Source: Alphaproteobacteria bacterium (lineage in GTDB: Bacteria > Pseudomonadota > Alphaproteobacteria > Micavibrionales > Micavibrionaceae). Taken from it: 64,000 bases of DNA. Below the pieces are notes generated by a model. It worked only from the letters and a program-made list of their open reading frames with translations, was not told where the DNA came from and did not search any database. The DNA lies in the NCBI GenBank assembly GCA_030432025.1, contig JAUIIA010000003.1, positions 305,121 to 369,120 on the forward strand, written 5' to 3'. Each line of letters begins with the position of its first letter. Within the stretch, counting starts at the first letter, position 1. Made by a program: the position numbers and the translations under genes. Shown piece by piece: positions 49,670 to 58,692 of this stretch.

Positions 49670-52492
49670 CTAGTGCGCTTCGGCCCAGCTTTGGCCCGAT
49701 CCGGCTTCTGCTTCCAGCGGTACGGAAATTTCTACACCCATAGTTTGATACGCATTTTCCATCACCTCTTTGACGAGGGCCGTGGTCTTTTCAAGCTCCG
49801 CGTCGGGAACTTCGAAGATCAATTCATCATGCACCTGAAGCAGCATCTTGGCGTTCAAGCCTGCATCCTCAAGAGCTTTCGGCATCTTGATCATGGCAAT
49901 TTTCATGATGTCGGCCGCCGTACCCTGTAATGGCGCATTGATAGCCGCCCGTTCCGAACCGCCGCGCTGTGCGGGGATCTTTGCATTGATATTCGGGGTG
50001 AAACACTTACGGCCATAGAGTGTTTTTACGTACTCATGTTTGCGCGCCTCTTCCTTTTTCGCTTCCATGTAATCCTTGATCTCTGAAAACTTGGCCAGAT
50101 ATCTTTTTATGAAATCGGCCGCTTCGTGCTGCGGAACATTCAATTGTTTAGCGAGGCCGTATCCTGAAATTCCGTAGATAATACCGAAGTTTACCGCCTT
50201 TGCGCGACGTCTCGTTTCGGAATCTATTTCTTCCATCGGCACATCAAAAACTTGGGATGCGGTCAGCGTATGAATATCCGCCCCGTCTTTGAAGGCTTGC
50301 TTCAGTGCTTCTACACCGGCGACCTCGGCGGCGAGGCGTAACTCGACCTGGGAATAGTCAACCGAGAGTAATGTATGACCGTCTTTAGCGACAAACGCCT
50401 CACGGATTTTACGCCCGTCCTCGGTGCGGATTGGGATATTCTGCAAGTTGGGATCGCTGGAGGCCAGTCGACCCGTTGATGTTCCTGTCATGGAATAGGA
50501 TGTGTGCACGCGGCCTGTGTCGGGGTTGATTTGCTCCTGCAACGCATCGGTATAGGTCGATTTCAGCTTTGATAACCCGCGCCAATCCAGAATCTTCTGC
50601 ACGATTTCATGGCCTTGCAGCGCCAAATCTTCAAGCGTTTTGACATCGGTGGAATATTGCCCTGTTTTGGTCTTCTTGCCGCCTTCTAATCCCATTTGAT
50701 CAAACAGGATTTCCCCGATCTGCTTGGGTGAGCCGATATTAAACTGCGTGCCTGCCAGCTTATGGATTTCCTCTTCCAGCTCGACAATCCGCTTACCGAA
50801 ATCCGTACTCATGGATTTCAAGACTTGCGGATCGACCTTGATACCGTCCAATTCCATCTGTGCGATTACAGGAATAAGAGGCCGCTCTAGGTTTTCGTAT
50901 ACAGCTGTCATTTTCTCCGGCACAAGGCGCGGCTTCAATGTGTAGTAGAGGCGCAAAGTGACATCCGCATCTTCGGCGGCATAATCCAGCGCCTTTTCAA
51001 TATCGACCTTATCAAACGTCACTTGGGATTTACCCTTACCCGCAACTTCTTCGTATTTGATCGGTTGGTGCGCGAAATAATTTTCCGAGAGCGCATCCAT
51101 GGAATGCTTTGTGCTCGACCCGTCCAGCACGTATGAAATCAACATCGTATCGTCACACGGGGAGACGTGGATGCCGTGCTTGGCAAAAATCTGCCAGTCA
51201 TACTTCATATTGTGCGCGACCTTCATAACGGCAGGATCTTCCAGTAAAGGCTTGAGCATCTCGAGTGCTTTATCCATCGGCAGCTGCGGAATGTCGGAAC
51301 CGTTACTTTCACCGAGCAGGTCGGCTTGTTCTGCAACATGCCCTAGCGGAATGTAGGCCGCCTTGCCAATCTCTGAAGATAACGCAATTCCGACAAGTTT
51401 TGCCTTGGCGGGTGTAAGGTCTGTTGTCTCTGTATCGATACAGACCGTCCCGTTTTGTGACGCGTCGTCAATCCATTGCTGTAATGTCTTTTCGTCATTA
51501 ATCAAAACGTATTCATTATCTTTGATCGCCGGCCATTCGACTTCTTCTTTGGCCACTTCTGCTTGCTGTGGAGCGACTGCGACAGGTTCGCCGCCCAGAC
51601 GTTTGATGATCGAGTTAAACGCGTGCTTTTCGAGGAAGCCCATCAATTCGGGTTTATCGGGGTCATGCGTTTTCAGATCATCGAGTGGGACGGGTACGGG
51701 GGCATCTTGGTCAAGTGTCACCAGTTTTTCCGACAAGCGCGCATCCTCGGCATGTTCGATCAGCTTCTCACGGCGCTTGGGCTGTTTAATCTCTTCGGCG
51801 CGTGCAAGTAGTTCATGCAAAGACCCATATTCATTGATCAACTGCGCTGCTGTTTTTACACCAATGCCCGGCACGCCCGGAATGTTGTCAGTGGAATCAC
51901 CTGCCAAAGCCTGTACATCAATCACGCGTTCCGGCCCGACACCGAATTTCTCTTCGACTTCCTTCGGGCCGATATACTTGTTCTTCATCGGGTCGAGCAT
52001 GCGCACGCACGGTCCAACCAGCTGCATCAAATCTTTATCGGATGAGACAATCGTGACCTTCTTGCCTTGTGCAACCGCCAGCTTGGTATAAGCCGCGATC
52101 AGATCATCGGCCTCATAGCCTTTCAGCTCGATCGCGGGGATATCAAACGCCCGAGTCGCATCGCGCACTAGCGGGAATTGCGGGACGAGGTCTTCGGGCG
52201 GAGCATCGCGGTTGGCTTTATATTCTTCATATAAATCATTACGGAATGAACCACCGGGCGGGTCGAAGATTACGGCGATATACGGCGCGTGATAATCATT
52301 GAGCAATTTGATCAGCATTTGCGTGAACCCGAACACGGCGGAAACGGGAACGCCCTCTGGGTTGGTCATGTCACCGCGACCGGAATAGGTCATGGCGAAA
52401 TAGGCACGGAAAATAAAACCCGAACCGTCAACGAGATACAGCTCGTTTTCATCGTCGGGACACTTATCGGAAGCAGGCGCAGTTTGATTCAT
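49670..52492 (-). CDS. polA: DNA polymerase I
   Basis: A 940-residue repair and Okazaki-fragment polymerase. The N-terminal 5'-3' exonuclease (LYLVDGSGFIFRAYFAM, SSDKDLMQLV, GDSTDNIPGVPGIG), then the 3'-5' exonuclease with the intact acid motif CIDTETTDL, then the family A polymerase: motif A LLSVDYSQVELRLAAEVAG, motif B RRRAKAVNFGIIYGISGYGLA, motif C LQVHDELIFEVP. All three activities look intact. It converges with the channel gene with a 15-base gap. Confidence 0.97.
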   Translation of the reverse strand: MNQTAPASDKCPDDENELYLVDGSGFIFRAYFAMTYSGRGDMTNPEGVPVSAVFGFTQMLIKLLNDYHAPYIAVIFDPPGGSFRNDLYEEYKANRDAPPEDLVPQFPLVRDATRAFDIPAIELKGYEADDLIAAYTKLAVAQGKKVTIVSSDKDLMQLVGPCVRMLDPMKNKYIGPKEVEEKFGVGPERVIDVQALAGDSTDNIPGVPGIGVKTAAQLINEYGSLHELLARAEEIKQPKRREKLIEHAEDARLSEKLVTLDQDAPVPVPLDDLKTHDPDKPELMGFLEKHAFNSIIKRLGGEPVAVAPQQAEVAKEEVEWPAIKDNEYVLINDEKTLQQWIDDASQNGTVCIDTETTDLTPAKAKLVGIALSSEIGKAAYIPLGHVAEQADLLGESNGSDIPQLPMDKALEMLKPLLEDPAVMKVAHNMKYDWQIFAKHGIHVSPCDDTMLISYVLDGSSTKHSMDALSENYFAHQPIKYEEVAGKGKSQVTFDKVDIEKALDYAAEDADVTLRLYYTLKPRLVPEKMTAVYENLERPLIPVIAQMELDGIKVDPQVLKSMSTDFGKRIVELEEEIHKLAGTQFNIGSPKQIGEILFDQMGLEGGKKTKTGQYSTDVKTLEDLALQGHEIVQKILDWRGLSKLKSTYTDALQEQINPDTGRVHTSYSMTGTSTGRLASSDPNLQNIPIRTEDGRKIREAFVAKDGHTLLSVDYSQVELRLAAEVAGVEALKQAFKDGADIHTLTASQVFDVPMEEIDSETRRRAKAVNFGIIYGISGYGLAKQLNVPQHEAADFIKRYLAKFSEIKDYMEAKKEEARKHEYVKTLYGRKCFTPNINAKIPAQRGGSERAAINAPLQGTAADIMKIAMIKMPKALEDAGLNAKMLLQVHDELIFEVPDAELEKTTALVKEVMENAYQTMGVEISVPLEAEAGSGQSWAEAH

Positions 52493-52533
52493 AAATCAAA
52501 ACATGGCCTATCGCTGCGGTGAAGTCTAGCCCA

Positions 52534-52576
52534 CAAAAAAAACCTCGCAACGGTTGACTTAAAACCGTTCGCGAGG
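52534..52576 (-). terminator. strong terminator upstream of polA, ending the 164-residue gene
   Basis: CCTCGCAACGGTT and AACCGTTCGCGAGG nearly fully pair. On the minus strand the hairpin is followed by eight T. It isolates polA from the gene before it. Confidence 0.85.
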
Positions 52577-52617
52577 CGGGGAGTGAGGGTGAAACCAACC
52601 CAAAGGACTTACAGGGA

Positions 52618-53112
52618 TTAGGCCCTTTGAGTATCTACGGGTTTCTCAGGGTATTTTTTCGGACCATGAAAGGAGATCGTTTGGCCATGGTCCGATGCAG
52701 GATTACTGACTTGTTCGAGAGAAAGAAAACCGTCTTCTTCGGTTCTCAAAACCTCTTTGGACTGCATTGTTAATTGGGAGAGATGCTTCGCATACGCGAT
52801 GTCGACATCGAATTCTATATTATGTTTGAACGCCAGATATTTGACGATATCTTCTGGCGGATTTGTGCCCCAGCCACGGAGTAATTCCTCACCGAAAGCG
52901 GAGAAATCCGAGCAGTGAAGCGGGCGGTAATGTTTTTCAAAATAGGCAAGATTTTGCGGCTCTATCGCAATAAACGCGTAGAACTCTTTTTCACCATATT
53001 CATGATTTGAAAAGTCTGCCTTGGAGATGCCTTGGCAAAATTTGACAATTTTGAACCCGAAACGCGCATTTTGGTCGCGCGCAATACCGTTCTGGTATCT
53101 CAGTCGCTTCAT
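52618..53112 (-). CDS. hypothetical protein, 164 residues
   Basis: A soluble protein I do not recognise. It starts MKRLRYQNGIARDQNARFGFKIVKF and contains FYAFIAIEPQNLAYFEKHYRPLHCSDFSAFGEELLRGWG, with a charged and probably flexible last 35 residues. No signal peptide or membrane helix. It stands alone between polA and rlmB: a strong terminator follows it, and 160 A+T-rich bases precede it. GAGGGTAG lies just before the start. Confidence 0.65.
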   Translation of the reverse strand: MKRLRYQNGIARDQNARFGFKIVKFCQGISKADFSNHEYGEKEFYAFIAIEPQNLAYFEKHYRPLHCSDFSAFGEELLRGWGTNPPEDIVKYLAFKHNIEFDVDIAYAKHLSQLTMQSKEVLRTEEDGFLSLEQVSNPASDHGQTISFHGPKKYPEKPVDTQRA

Positions 53113-53272
53113 TTACACTACCCTCTATTTGTCTGCCGTTTGTCGGCTTCGTGCACTTTTTGTGCATTTTTCTCTATAATTTAATCGTAACCCGTAAAGG
53201 TTAATAAAGTCAAAAATTTTAGATAAATTATTTACAAATTTTCAGAGAATTGTAGTCAAACTTAAGGTCACG

Positions 53273-54031
53273 TTAAGTTTTAGCGATTTCATGCAGTGCA
53301 ACAGCGGCCGCATTTGACACATTTATGCTCGGCATCGGCCCATGCATGGGCAATCTGACCAGCACATCGCAGTGATCTTTGACCAAACGGCGCATTCCCG
53401 GTCCTTCCGCGCCTAGCACTAAAGCGTTTTTGGCCGAAAAGTCGACGGTTTGCACCTCTTCGCCGCGTTCATCCAACCCGTAAACGAAATATCCGGCTTC
53501 CTGTAATGCCTCTATCGAACGGCTGAGATTCGTCTCGAACGCAACCGGTACATGTTCCAGGGCGCCGCAAGCGGCTTTGGACAGCGCACCTGTCATCTCC
53601 GGCGCGTGCTTTTTCTGCATGATCATGCCTTTGGCACCGAAGGCGCAGGCACTCCGCAGGATCGCACCCACATTATGCGGGTCGGTCACCTGATCAAGAA
53701 TCACGAGGCACACTCTGTCCTCATGCTCATTGGCGATGATCAGATCCTGAATGTCTTTTTCGGGTAAATCGGAGCAAGCAAGCCCCAAACCTTGGTGAAC
53801 TGCGCCGCGCGGCAACGCTTTTTCCAGCGTGTCTTTATCAACAATCATAGGCGCGGGCCTGTGAATGCCTGCACGCTCTGCCTCGACCAGTGTTTGTTCG
53901 AATCCGCTTGTCGCCTGCTTGGTGATCAATAAGGCTTCTATACGGCGTTCATCATTCAGCCACGCTTCGCGAACGGCATGAAATCCGTATAGAGAAGGGC
54001 GGGGCATATGGCTTTTTTGTTTTTTTCCCAT
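53273..54031 (-). CDS. rlmB: 23S rRNA 2'-O-methyltransferase, RlmB/TrmH family
   Basis: A 252-residue SPOUT methyltransferase using S-adenosylmethionine, probably modifying G2251 of 23S rRNA. Features: substrate-binding N-domain (YGFHAVREAWLNDERRIEALLI), motif 1 VILDQVTDPHNVGAILRSACAFGA, motif 2 LVLGAEGPGMRRLV, motif 3 LPMHGPMPSINVSNAAAVALHEI with the knot asparagines. ATG 54031 (MGKKQKSHMPRP) is preferred to 54088 since the upstream part is Cys-rich and not family-like. It diverges from tRNA-Tyr, its usual neighbour. Confidence 0.93.
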   Translation of the reverse strand: MGKKQKSHMPRPSLYGFHAVREAWLNDERRIEALLITKQATSGFEQTLVEAERAGIHRPAPMIVDKDTLEKALPRGAVHQGLGLACSDLPEKDIQDLIIANEHEDRVCLVILDQVTDPHNVGAILRSACAFGAKGMIMQKKHAPEMTGALSKAACGALEHVPVAFETNLSRSIEALQEAGYFVYGLDERGEEVQTVDFSAKNALVLGAEGPGMRRLVKDHCDVLVRLPMHGPMPSINVSNAAAVALHEIAKT

Positions 54032-54100
54032 GAGACATGCATCGCATACTTGACAGACAGAGCAAAAGTCTTTTTTGTATGCCAACATATTTATCCGAGT

Positions 54101-54186
54101 GGAGGGGTGGTCGAGTGGTTAAAGGCACCTGACTGTAAATCAGGCCTCTTCGGAGTACGTAGGTTCGAATCCTACCCCCTCCACCA
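54101..54186 (+). tRNA. tRNA-Tyr(GTA)
   Basis: An 86-base class II tRNA including CCA. Acceptor arms GGAGGGG and CCCCTCC pair; the anticodon stem-loop CTGACTGTAAATCAG reads GTA; a long variable arm follows; the T loop is GGTTCGAATCC. A possible -35 (TTGACA, 54050-54055) lies upstream. Confidence 0.96.
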
Positions 54187-54197
54187 TTAAATATAGC

Positions 54198-54219
54198 ACC
54201 CGCCGTATGGCGGGTTTTT
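54198..54219 (+). terminator. terminator after tRNA-Tyr
   Basis: CCCGCC-GTAT-GGCGGG followed by TTTTT, 12 bases after the tRNA. Confidence 0.9.
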
Positions 54220-54244
54220 ATTGCTCTGCAGACGCACCGAGAGC

Positions 54245-54275
54245 AAGGCTTAATCGTATTGGTTAAGCCTTTTTT
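54245..54275 (+). terminator. second hairpin terminator, 54.25 kb
   Basis: AAGGCTTAA-TCGTATTGG-TTAAGCCTT followed by TTTT. It shields the next gene from upstream transcription. Confidence 0.85.
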
Positions 54276-54278
54276 AAC

Positions 54279-54316
54279 ACACACCTAATAGTATTATGAA
54301 AAATTATTAGGTGTGT
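54279..54316 (+). promoter_or_regulatory. inverted repeat abutting a start codon
   Basis: ACACACCTAATA (54279-54290) and TATTAGGTGTGT (54305-54316) are perfect 12-base complements around a 14-base loop. The 3' arm ends one base before the ATG at 54318 and contains the only ribosome-binding-like bases (AGGTG). It could be an mRNA structure hiding the start or a DNA operator. Confidence 0.6.
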
Positions 54317-54317
54317 T

Positions 54318-55118
54318 ATGCGGTGGCAAGATTATATAGAAGTTGAAGACGGACCGGATGCAGAGGCAATTCGTAAAGCTTTGGACGAGATAGCATCTAC
54401 GCCTGAGGGACAGGAATACATTGAACGAGCCGTTGAAAATTTAAAGGAAAGCCTTGGTGATCCTGATGCTAAAATTAGAATCGGGCCAAGTGACGGATTA
54501 ACGGCAGCTTACACCAACGGTAACATTAGAATCGGCGATGCAGAGAGTATCGTGCGTTACGAAGGGGCAGACGGAAATTTTCATGACCTGTCTATGCAGA
54601 GGCTCCTTTTTCATGAGATCGCGCATTTTGCGATCGGGGGAAAGCCACCGAACAACGAGAGGCCCACAATCGCGACAACCAACAGCTTCATGCAAAAATA
54701 CTATGGCGAGGTTCCGCGTCATCCTGATGCGCATGGCTGGTTGGACCCTTCAAAAATTGATATCAAGGGAACACGTGGCTGGGATTGGAACGATAATTTC
54801 GGTTCTTCTGCAATGGTGCCGATGTCCAACAACATCTCCAATCTATCTGTATTCGATCAATTTAAGGATCTGAGCGAAGAGCAGGCAAATACGCTAGAGC
54901 CGGAGTTGAACGCCTTGTGGCAGTTCAAGGAAAATGAAGGCATGTTTGAGCGGCAACTTGAAAATTTACTAAGTGAAACTTCTCCCAATGAGCTTGACCC
55001 CATGCTTGAGACTTTCCACGAAACCTATGACAGCCAATGGTCACAGACGCTCGAGAACAAAAATACTATTCAGCCCGAGATCGTGCCGGAGACAGGGCCC
55101 GTACCGTTACCGCAATAA
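54318..55118 (+). CDS. putative zinc metalloprotease-like protein (HEIAH motif)
   Basis: A 266-residue acidic protein. RLLFHEIAHFAIGG holds an HExxH-type zinc motif: His99, Glu100, His103. A possible further ligand lies downstream around HPDAHGW (about 136-142). No signal peptide or membrane helix, and a Pro-rich C-terminus (PEIVPETGPVPLPQ). Whether it is a true protease or a toxin-like effector cannot be told. No family assigned. It is the first gene of the accessory stretch between tRNA-Tyr and tRNA-Gly and has an inverted repeat over its start. Confidence 0.7.
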   Translation: MRWQDYIEVEDGPDAEAIRKALDEIASTPEGQEYIERAVENLKESLGDPDAKIRIGPSDGLTAAYTNGNIRIGDAESIVRYEGADGNFHDLSMQRLLFHEIAHFAIGGKPPNNERPTIATTNSFMQKYYGEVPRHPDAHGWLDPSKIDIKGTRGWDWNDNFGSSAMVPMSNNISNLSVFDQFKDLSEEQANTLEPELNALWQFKENEGMFERQLENLLSETSPNELDPMLETFHETYDSQWSQTLENKNTIQPEIVPETGPVPLPQ

Positions 55119-55169
55119 TATTTACATGATTTTATTGAACAAATTGCCCAATTCTGGAAACATATATGC

Positions 55170-55646
55170 ATGAGATACATTTTCCCCTTATTCGCAATTG
55201 TTATTCTTTTAGCCTCTAATGCATATGCGCAGGAAGCCGTTCAGCGGCCACCGCCGAGGGATAATTGCGAATACGTGATCGAAGAGGGCCAAGAAACGGA
55301 AAAGGTTACTGGTACGGTTACAAAGTCGGAAATTATGTATCCGAACATCAAATGCAAAAACGATGACTGCACAGAAATGTGGAAAGCCGTTAAATCCATG
55401 CGCCTGATTGTTCTGGATAGGGAAATGCCTGACGGTTCCATCAAACAATTCATTGCGCACCCACCGCGCCAGATTATCAATGATATGATCGAGGAAGGCT
55501 CGCTTATGGAAGTGGGGGAACGATACTCGTTTTGTGCATACAGACGAAAATACGACGACCCGTGGCAGCAAAAAACGTTTGGCGACCGCTTGAACATCGA
55601 CATACGGACAATTCGTAAACGCGAAGCTTTGCAGCCCTCTGAATAA
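55170..55646 (+). CDS. exported protein, unknown, 158 residues
   Basis: A secreted or periplasmic protein with a signal peptide (MRYIFPLFAIVILLASNAYA, then QEA). The mature part has four or five cysteines (DNCEYV, IKCKNDDCTEM, SFCAYR) that may form disulfides. No family recognised. It begins 51 bases after the HEIAH gene in the same direction and may share its transcript, which could suggest a protein-inhibitor or partner pair, but nothing else supports that. Confidence 0.65.
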   Translation: MRYIFPLFAIVILLASNAYAQEAVQRPPPRDNCEYVIEEGQETEKVTGTVTKSEIMYPNIKCKNDDCTEMWKAVKSMRLIVLDREMPDGSIKQFIAHPPRQIINDMIEEGSLMEVGERYSFCAYRRKYDDPWQQKTFGDRLNIDIRTIRKREALQPSE

Positions 55647-55777
55647 CCCATTTACAGCAATTCTAAAGGCACAGTCGCATTAATAGGACTGTTGCAATGC
55701 GAAAAAATGGAGTAATATAGAGGGGTTAGGTATATTTCTTTCATCAAACTAAGGTTATTTCAAAAGCTAGAACCTTT

Positions 55778-57052
55778 ATGATCTCCTCAATCTATTCAAA
55801 TAAACTGGACTCCGAAACAAAAAGCCCTGCAAAAGCGCTGACTTACGCGTATATCATAGCGTTTGCGATTATCGCTGTATTCTCGATCGGTATCCATTTT
55901 TCGACCAACCTGTTGATGCAGGAACTGACCGAAACCTCTGAAGTCACCTATCATATGAGCCGTATCCGCTCTATGCTTCAGCGTGTGCCGTATCAGGTTG
56001 ACGATTTTGCCGAGCATGGAAGTGACGTTGATCAGGCCCGTCTTAAGAACACTTTGCAGAAAATCGAGGCCAGCCGCACATTCATTGTTCCGCAAATTCA
56101 GGAAGGCCACAGTATCAGTGACGAGCTAACGGAGGTCTTTTTCGGAACCCGTTTTAATCTGGATGAAAGGTTAAGGATATATGTTCAGATCTCGCGTGAA
56201 TGTTCGAACATCAACATTCAGTATCTGAACCCCTCCAAAGTCTGTAAGAAAATCGGAGAAGCTTTGGGCAATATGGATGCTCGCGAAATGATCGCGGGCT
56301 TCGATGTTGGTCTGGATAAATACAGACAGGAAACGCTCGCCACGATTGATTTCTATCACCGCATGCAGATGGGCGGTATCGTCATTATCCTGTTGGTGTT
56401 GATTCTTGAGGCATTTTTAATTTTCCGCCCGCTGATCAACCGTATTCACAACTACCACACCATGCTGGTGGAACAGGCTTTACAGGATCCGCTGACGGGG
56501 CTGAAAAACCGCCGCGCCTTTATCAACGAGTCGACCGCCGAAGTCGCACAGTCTAAGCGTAGCAAGGCTCCGATAGGAATGGCGTTGATGGATCTGGATA
56601 AGTTCAAATCGATTAATGACACATATGGTCACGATGTCGGTGATGCCGTGATTAAGCATTTCGCCAGCCAGCTGAAAATGCGCGTGCGTCGTGGCGATAT
56701 CATCGGCCGTATCGGTGGTGAAGAATTTGCTGTTACGCTCGTACGCTCCACTAGTGATCAGGACGCCTACAACGTAATCGACCGCATTCGTGCCGCAGTT
56801 GCCGAGTCTCCTTGTCCGTACAAGGATAAAAACGGTGAGACAAAGGAGTTGTCCTACTCCGTAAGTGTGGGGATTTACTCTTGTACGCCGGATGAAGAGT
56901 CGGTCAATGAAATGCTGACCAAAGCCGATGAAATGCTCTATGAGGCCAAGGAAGGCGGCCGTAACCAGGTGGTGCTCGTAAATGCCGAAGGTAAAAACAT
57001 CCGCAAGGAAGACCAGCCGGAACAACCACCTGTACCGCAGGCAAAAGCCTAA
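55778..57052 (+). CDS. membrane-bound diguanylate cyclase
   Basis: A 424-residue signalling enzyme making cyclic di-GMP. TM1 is about residues 24-48 and TM2 about 198-220, framing a roughly 150-residue periplasmic helical sensor region. The C-terminal GGDEF domain (about 236-405) has LTGLKNRRAF, the active-site variant GRIGGEEFAV, and the substrate residues of MDLDKFKSINDTYGHDVGD. The GGEEF form is active in known enzymes. The I-site RxxD upstream of GGEEF is not obvious (VRRGDIIGR has RRGD), so product inhibition is possible. It stands alone in this segment. Confidence 0.92.
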   Translation: MISSIYSNKLDSETKSPAKALTYAYIIAFAIIAVFSIGIHFSTNLLMQELTETSEVTYHMSRIRSMLQRVPYQVDDFAEHGSDVDQARLKNTLQKIEASRTFIVPQIQEGHSISDELTEVFFGTRFNLDERLRIYVQISRECSNINIQYLNPSKVCKKIGEALGNMDAREMIAGFDVGLDKYRQETLATIDFYHRMQMGGIVIILLVLILEAFLIFRPLINRIHNYHTMLVEQALQDPLTGLKNRRAFINESTAEVAQSKRSKAPIGMALMDLDKFKSINDTYGHDVGDAVIKHFASQLKMRVRRGDIIGRIGGEEFAVTLVRSTSDQDAYNVIDRIRAAVAESPCPYKDKNGETKELSYSVSVGIYSCTPDEESVNEMLTKADEMLYEAKEGGRNQVVLVNAEGKNIRKEDQPEQPPVPQAKA

Positions 57053-57128
57053 ACCCGTCTCTAAAGCTGCATCATGATATAGTAGAGTAGACGGTCACAT
57101 CCGAGCACTCCAACTAAACGGAAATTCG

Positions 57129-57605
57129 ATGCCTTTAACCGAAATCAAGCCAGACGAATTTTATATGTGGCGTACTCTGTTCGCCATGGTCCATGCCGAC
57201 CACCGGGTGCGCGATGAAGAAATCCGCTTTATGGCCGAAGCCATGGAAGTCTATCCTTTTACCGAAGAGCAGATCGCAATTTTGAAAGATGACATCTACG
57301 AGCCTAAGGATATCGAGGAGATGTTCAGGAATGTGGAGAGTGCCCAGCTGGAGGCCCGCTTCTTCAAATTCGCGCATCAGCTTGTCTGGGTCGACGGCGA
57401 ATATCACAGGGAAGAGCAAGCCATTATGCTGGATTTGCTGCAGGCCCATATCCATAAAATTGATTTTGATAAATTGATCGGTGAAATCGATCTGGAGTTC
57501 GAAAAAACCCAAGTCGTTGAAAGTGATCATACGCCCTGCGATGTCAAAAACTGGATCCAGCGCTTCAAGTTCGAATTTTTCCGCGAAGAAAACGCAGTAC
57601 TTTAG
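57129..57605 (+). CDS. TerB-like protein
   Basis: A 158-residue protein of the TerB / DnaJ-N helical fold. The signature acidic metal-binding helices are seen twice: FAMVHADHRVRDEEIRFMAEAM and FAHQLVWVDGEYHREEQAIMLDLLQAH. TerB family members are named from tellurite resistance, but the function of lone TerB proteins is unclear. It follows the cyclase gene by 77 bases and converges with the reductase gene. Confidence 0.85.
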   Translation: MPLTEIKPDEFYMWRTLFAMVHADHRVRDEEIRFMAEAMEVYPFTEEQIAILKDDIYEPKDIEEMFRNVESAQLEARFFKFAHQLVWVDGEYHREEQAIMLDLLQAHIHKIDFDKLIGEIDLEFEKTQVVESDHTPCDVKNWIQRFKFEFFREENAVL

Positions 57606-57686
57606 AGAGCACGTGCTGCTCGCGGGGGATGCAACGCGTGCTGATGAGCAGCTCAGTGAAGAGGTATGAGCGCCGTGCGATCTGGA

Positions 57687-58625
57687 TTACTCGAATTGCA
57701 GGCTGGGTCCCTTCGGAACGATGCCGGTGGGGTTAAGCTTCTTAATTGAGTAATAGCCGGATTTGATATGGTCAAAGTTAACGGTGTCAACGACGCTGGG
57801 TTCGCTATACATGCGTTTCGTATATGCCTGAAGGTGCGGATAATCCTCAATTCGGCGAAGGTTGGTTTTAAACAGGCCGTAATAAGCTACATCGAAACGG
57901 ATCAGGGTCACGAACAGGTGAATATCGCTGAGCGTTAATCTTTCTCCATGAACAAATTTACGTCCGTCTGAAAAGCGGTCTTCCAGATCATCAAGTTTGG
58001 CAAATATGTCCGCGAATGCTTCTTCATATGCTTCCTGCGTGGTTGCAAAGCCTGCGCGATATACGCCGTTATTCACACTGGGGTAAATATCGGCATTGAA
58101 GCGATCGATGTCGTCTTTAAGCGCTTCAGGGTAAAAGTCTAACGCTTGATGATTTTCGGGTAAAAGATCGTCAAAAGCACTGTTCAACATTTTGATGATC
58201 TCTGAGGACTCATTGTTGACGATGGTTTTGGCTTTTGCATCCCATAAAACGGGAACCGTCGCGCGTCCGGTATAATTGCCGTTAGCTTTGGTATACAGCT
58301 CGTGCATGTATTGGGCGTTCATCTCCGGGTCTTCTGCGCTGGCGCCGGGGTAGCCGCCAAACTGCCAACCAAAATCGGTCATGATCGGGTTGATGATGGT
58401 TACGGGAATAATATCCTGCAAGCCTTTGAGATTTCTTAAAGCAAGAGTACGACAAGCCCATGGACAGATATAAGCGGCATATAGACGATAACGCCCTTTT
58501 TCGGCGGGAAACTGTTCGTCGCCAATCCAATTACGAAACTCTGAATCTTGCCGCTTGAAGCCACCTTTACTGTCTTTTGCTTGTACAGGGTCCCAATCAG
58601 CGCTCCACTCTCCATTTACCAGCAT
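57687..58625 (-). CDS. glutathionyl-hydroquinone reductase (YqjG/ECM4 family)
   Basis: A 312-residue xi-class glutathione transferase that reduces glutathionyl-hydroquinones. The catalytic cysteine is Cys54 in YICPWACRTL; the usual family motif is CPWAHR, so Cys58 replaces the His and gives an unusual CPWAC pair. NPIMTDFGWQFGG, NNESSEIIKMLNSAFD and the C-terminal helical domain (TLSDIHLFVTLIRFDVAYYGLFKTN) are diagnostic. Cytosolic. It converges with the TerB-like gene. Confidence 0.9.
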   Translation of the reverse strand: MLVNGEWSADWDPVQAKDSKGGFKRQDSEFRNWIGDEQFPAEKGRYRLYAAYICPWACRTLALRNLKGLQDIIPVTIINPIMTDFGWQFGGYPGASAEDPEMNAQYMHELYTKANGNYTGRATVPVLWDAKAKTIVNNESSEIIKMLNSAFDDLLPENHQALDFYPEALKDDIDRFNADIYPSVNNGVYRAGFATTQEAYEEAFADIFAKLDDLEDRFSDGRKFVHGERLTLSDIHLFVTLIRFDVAYYGLFKTNLRRIEDYPHLQAYTKRMYSEPSVVDTVNFDHIKSGYYSIKKLNPTGIVPKGPSLQFE

Positions 58626-58692
58626 TACTAATCCTTCTGTGTTCCATTATCTTGCGCTATATGAAATGGAAGAAAACGCAGAGAAAGCAAGT

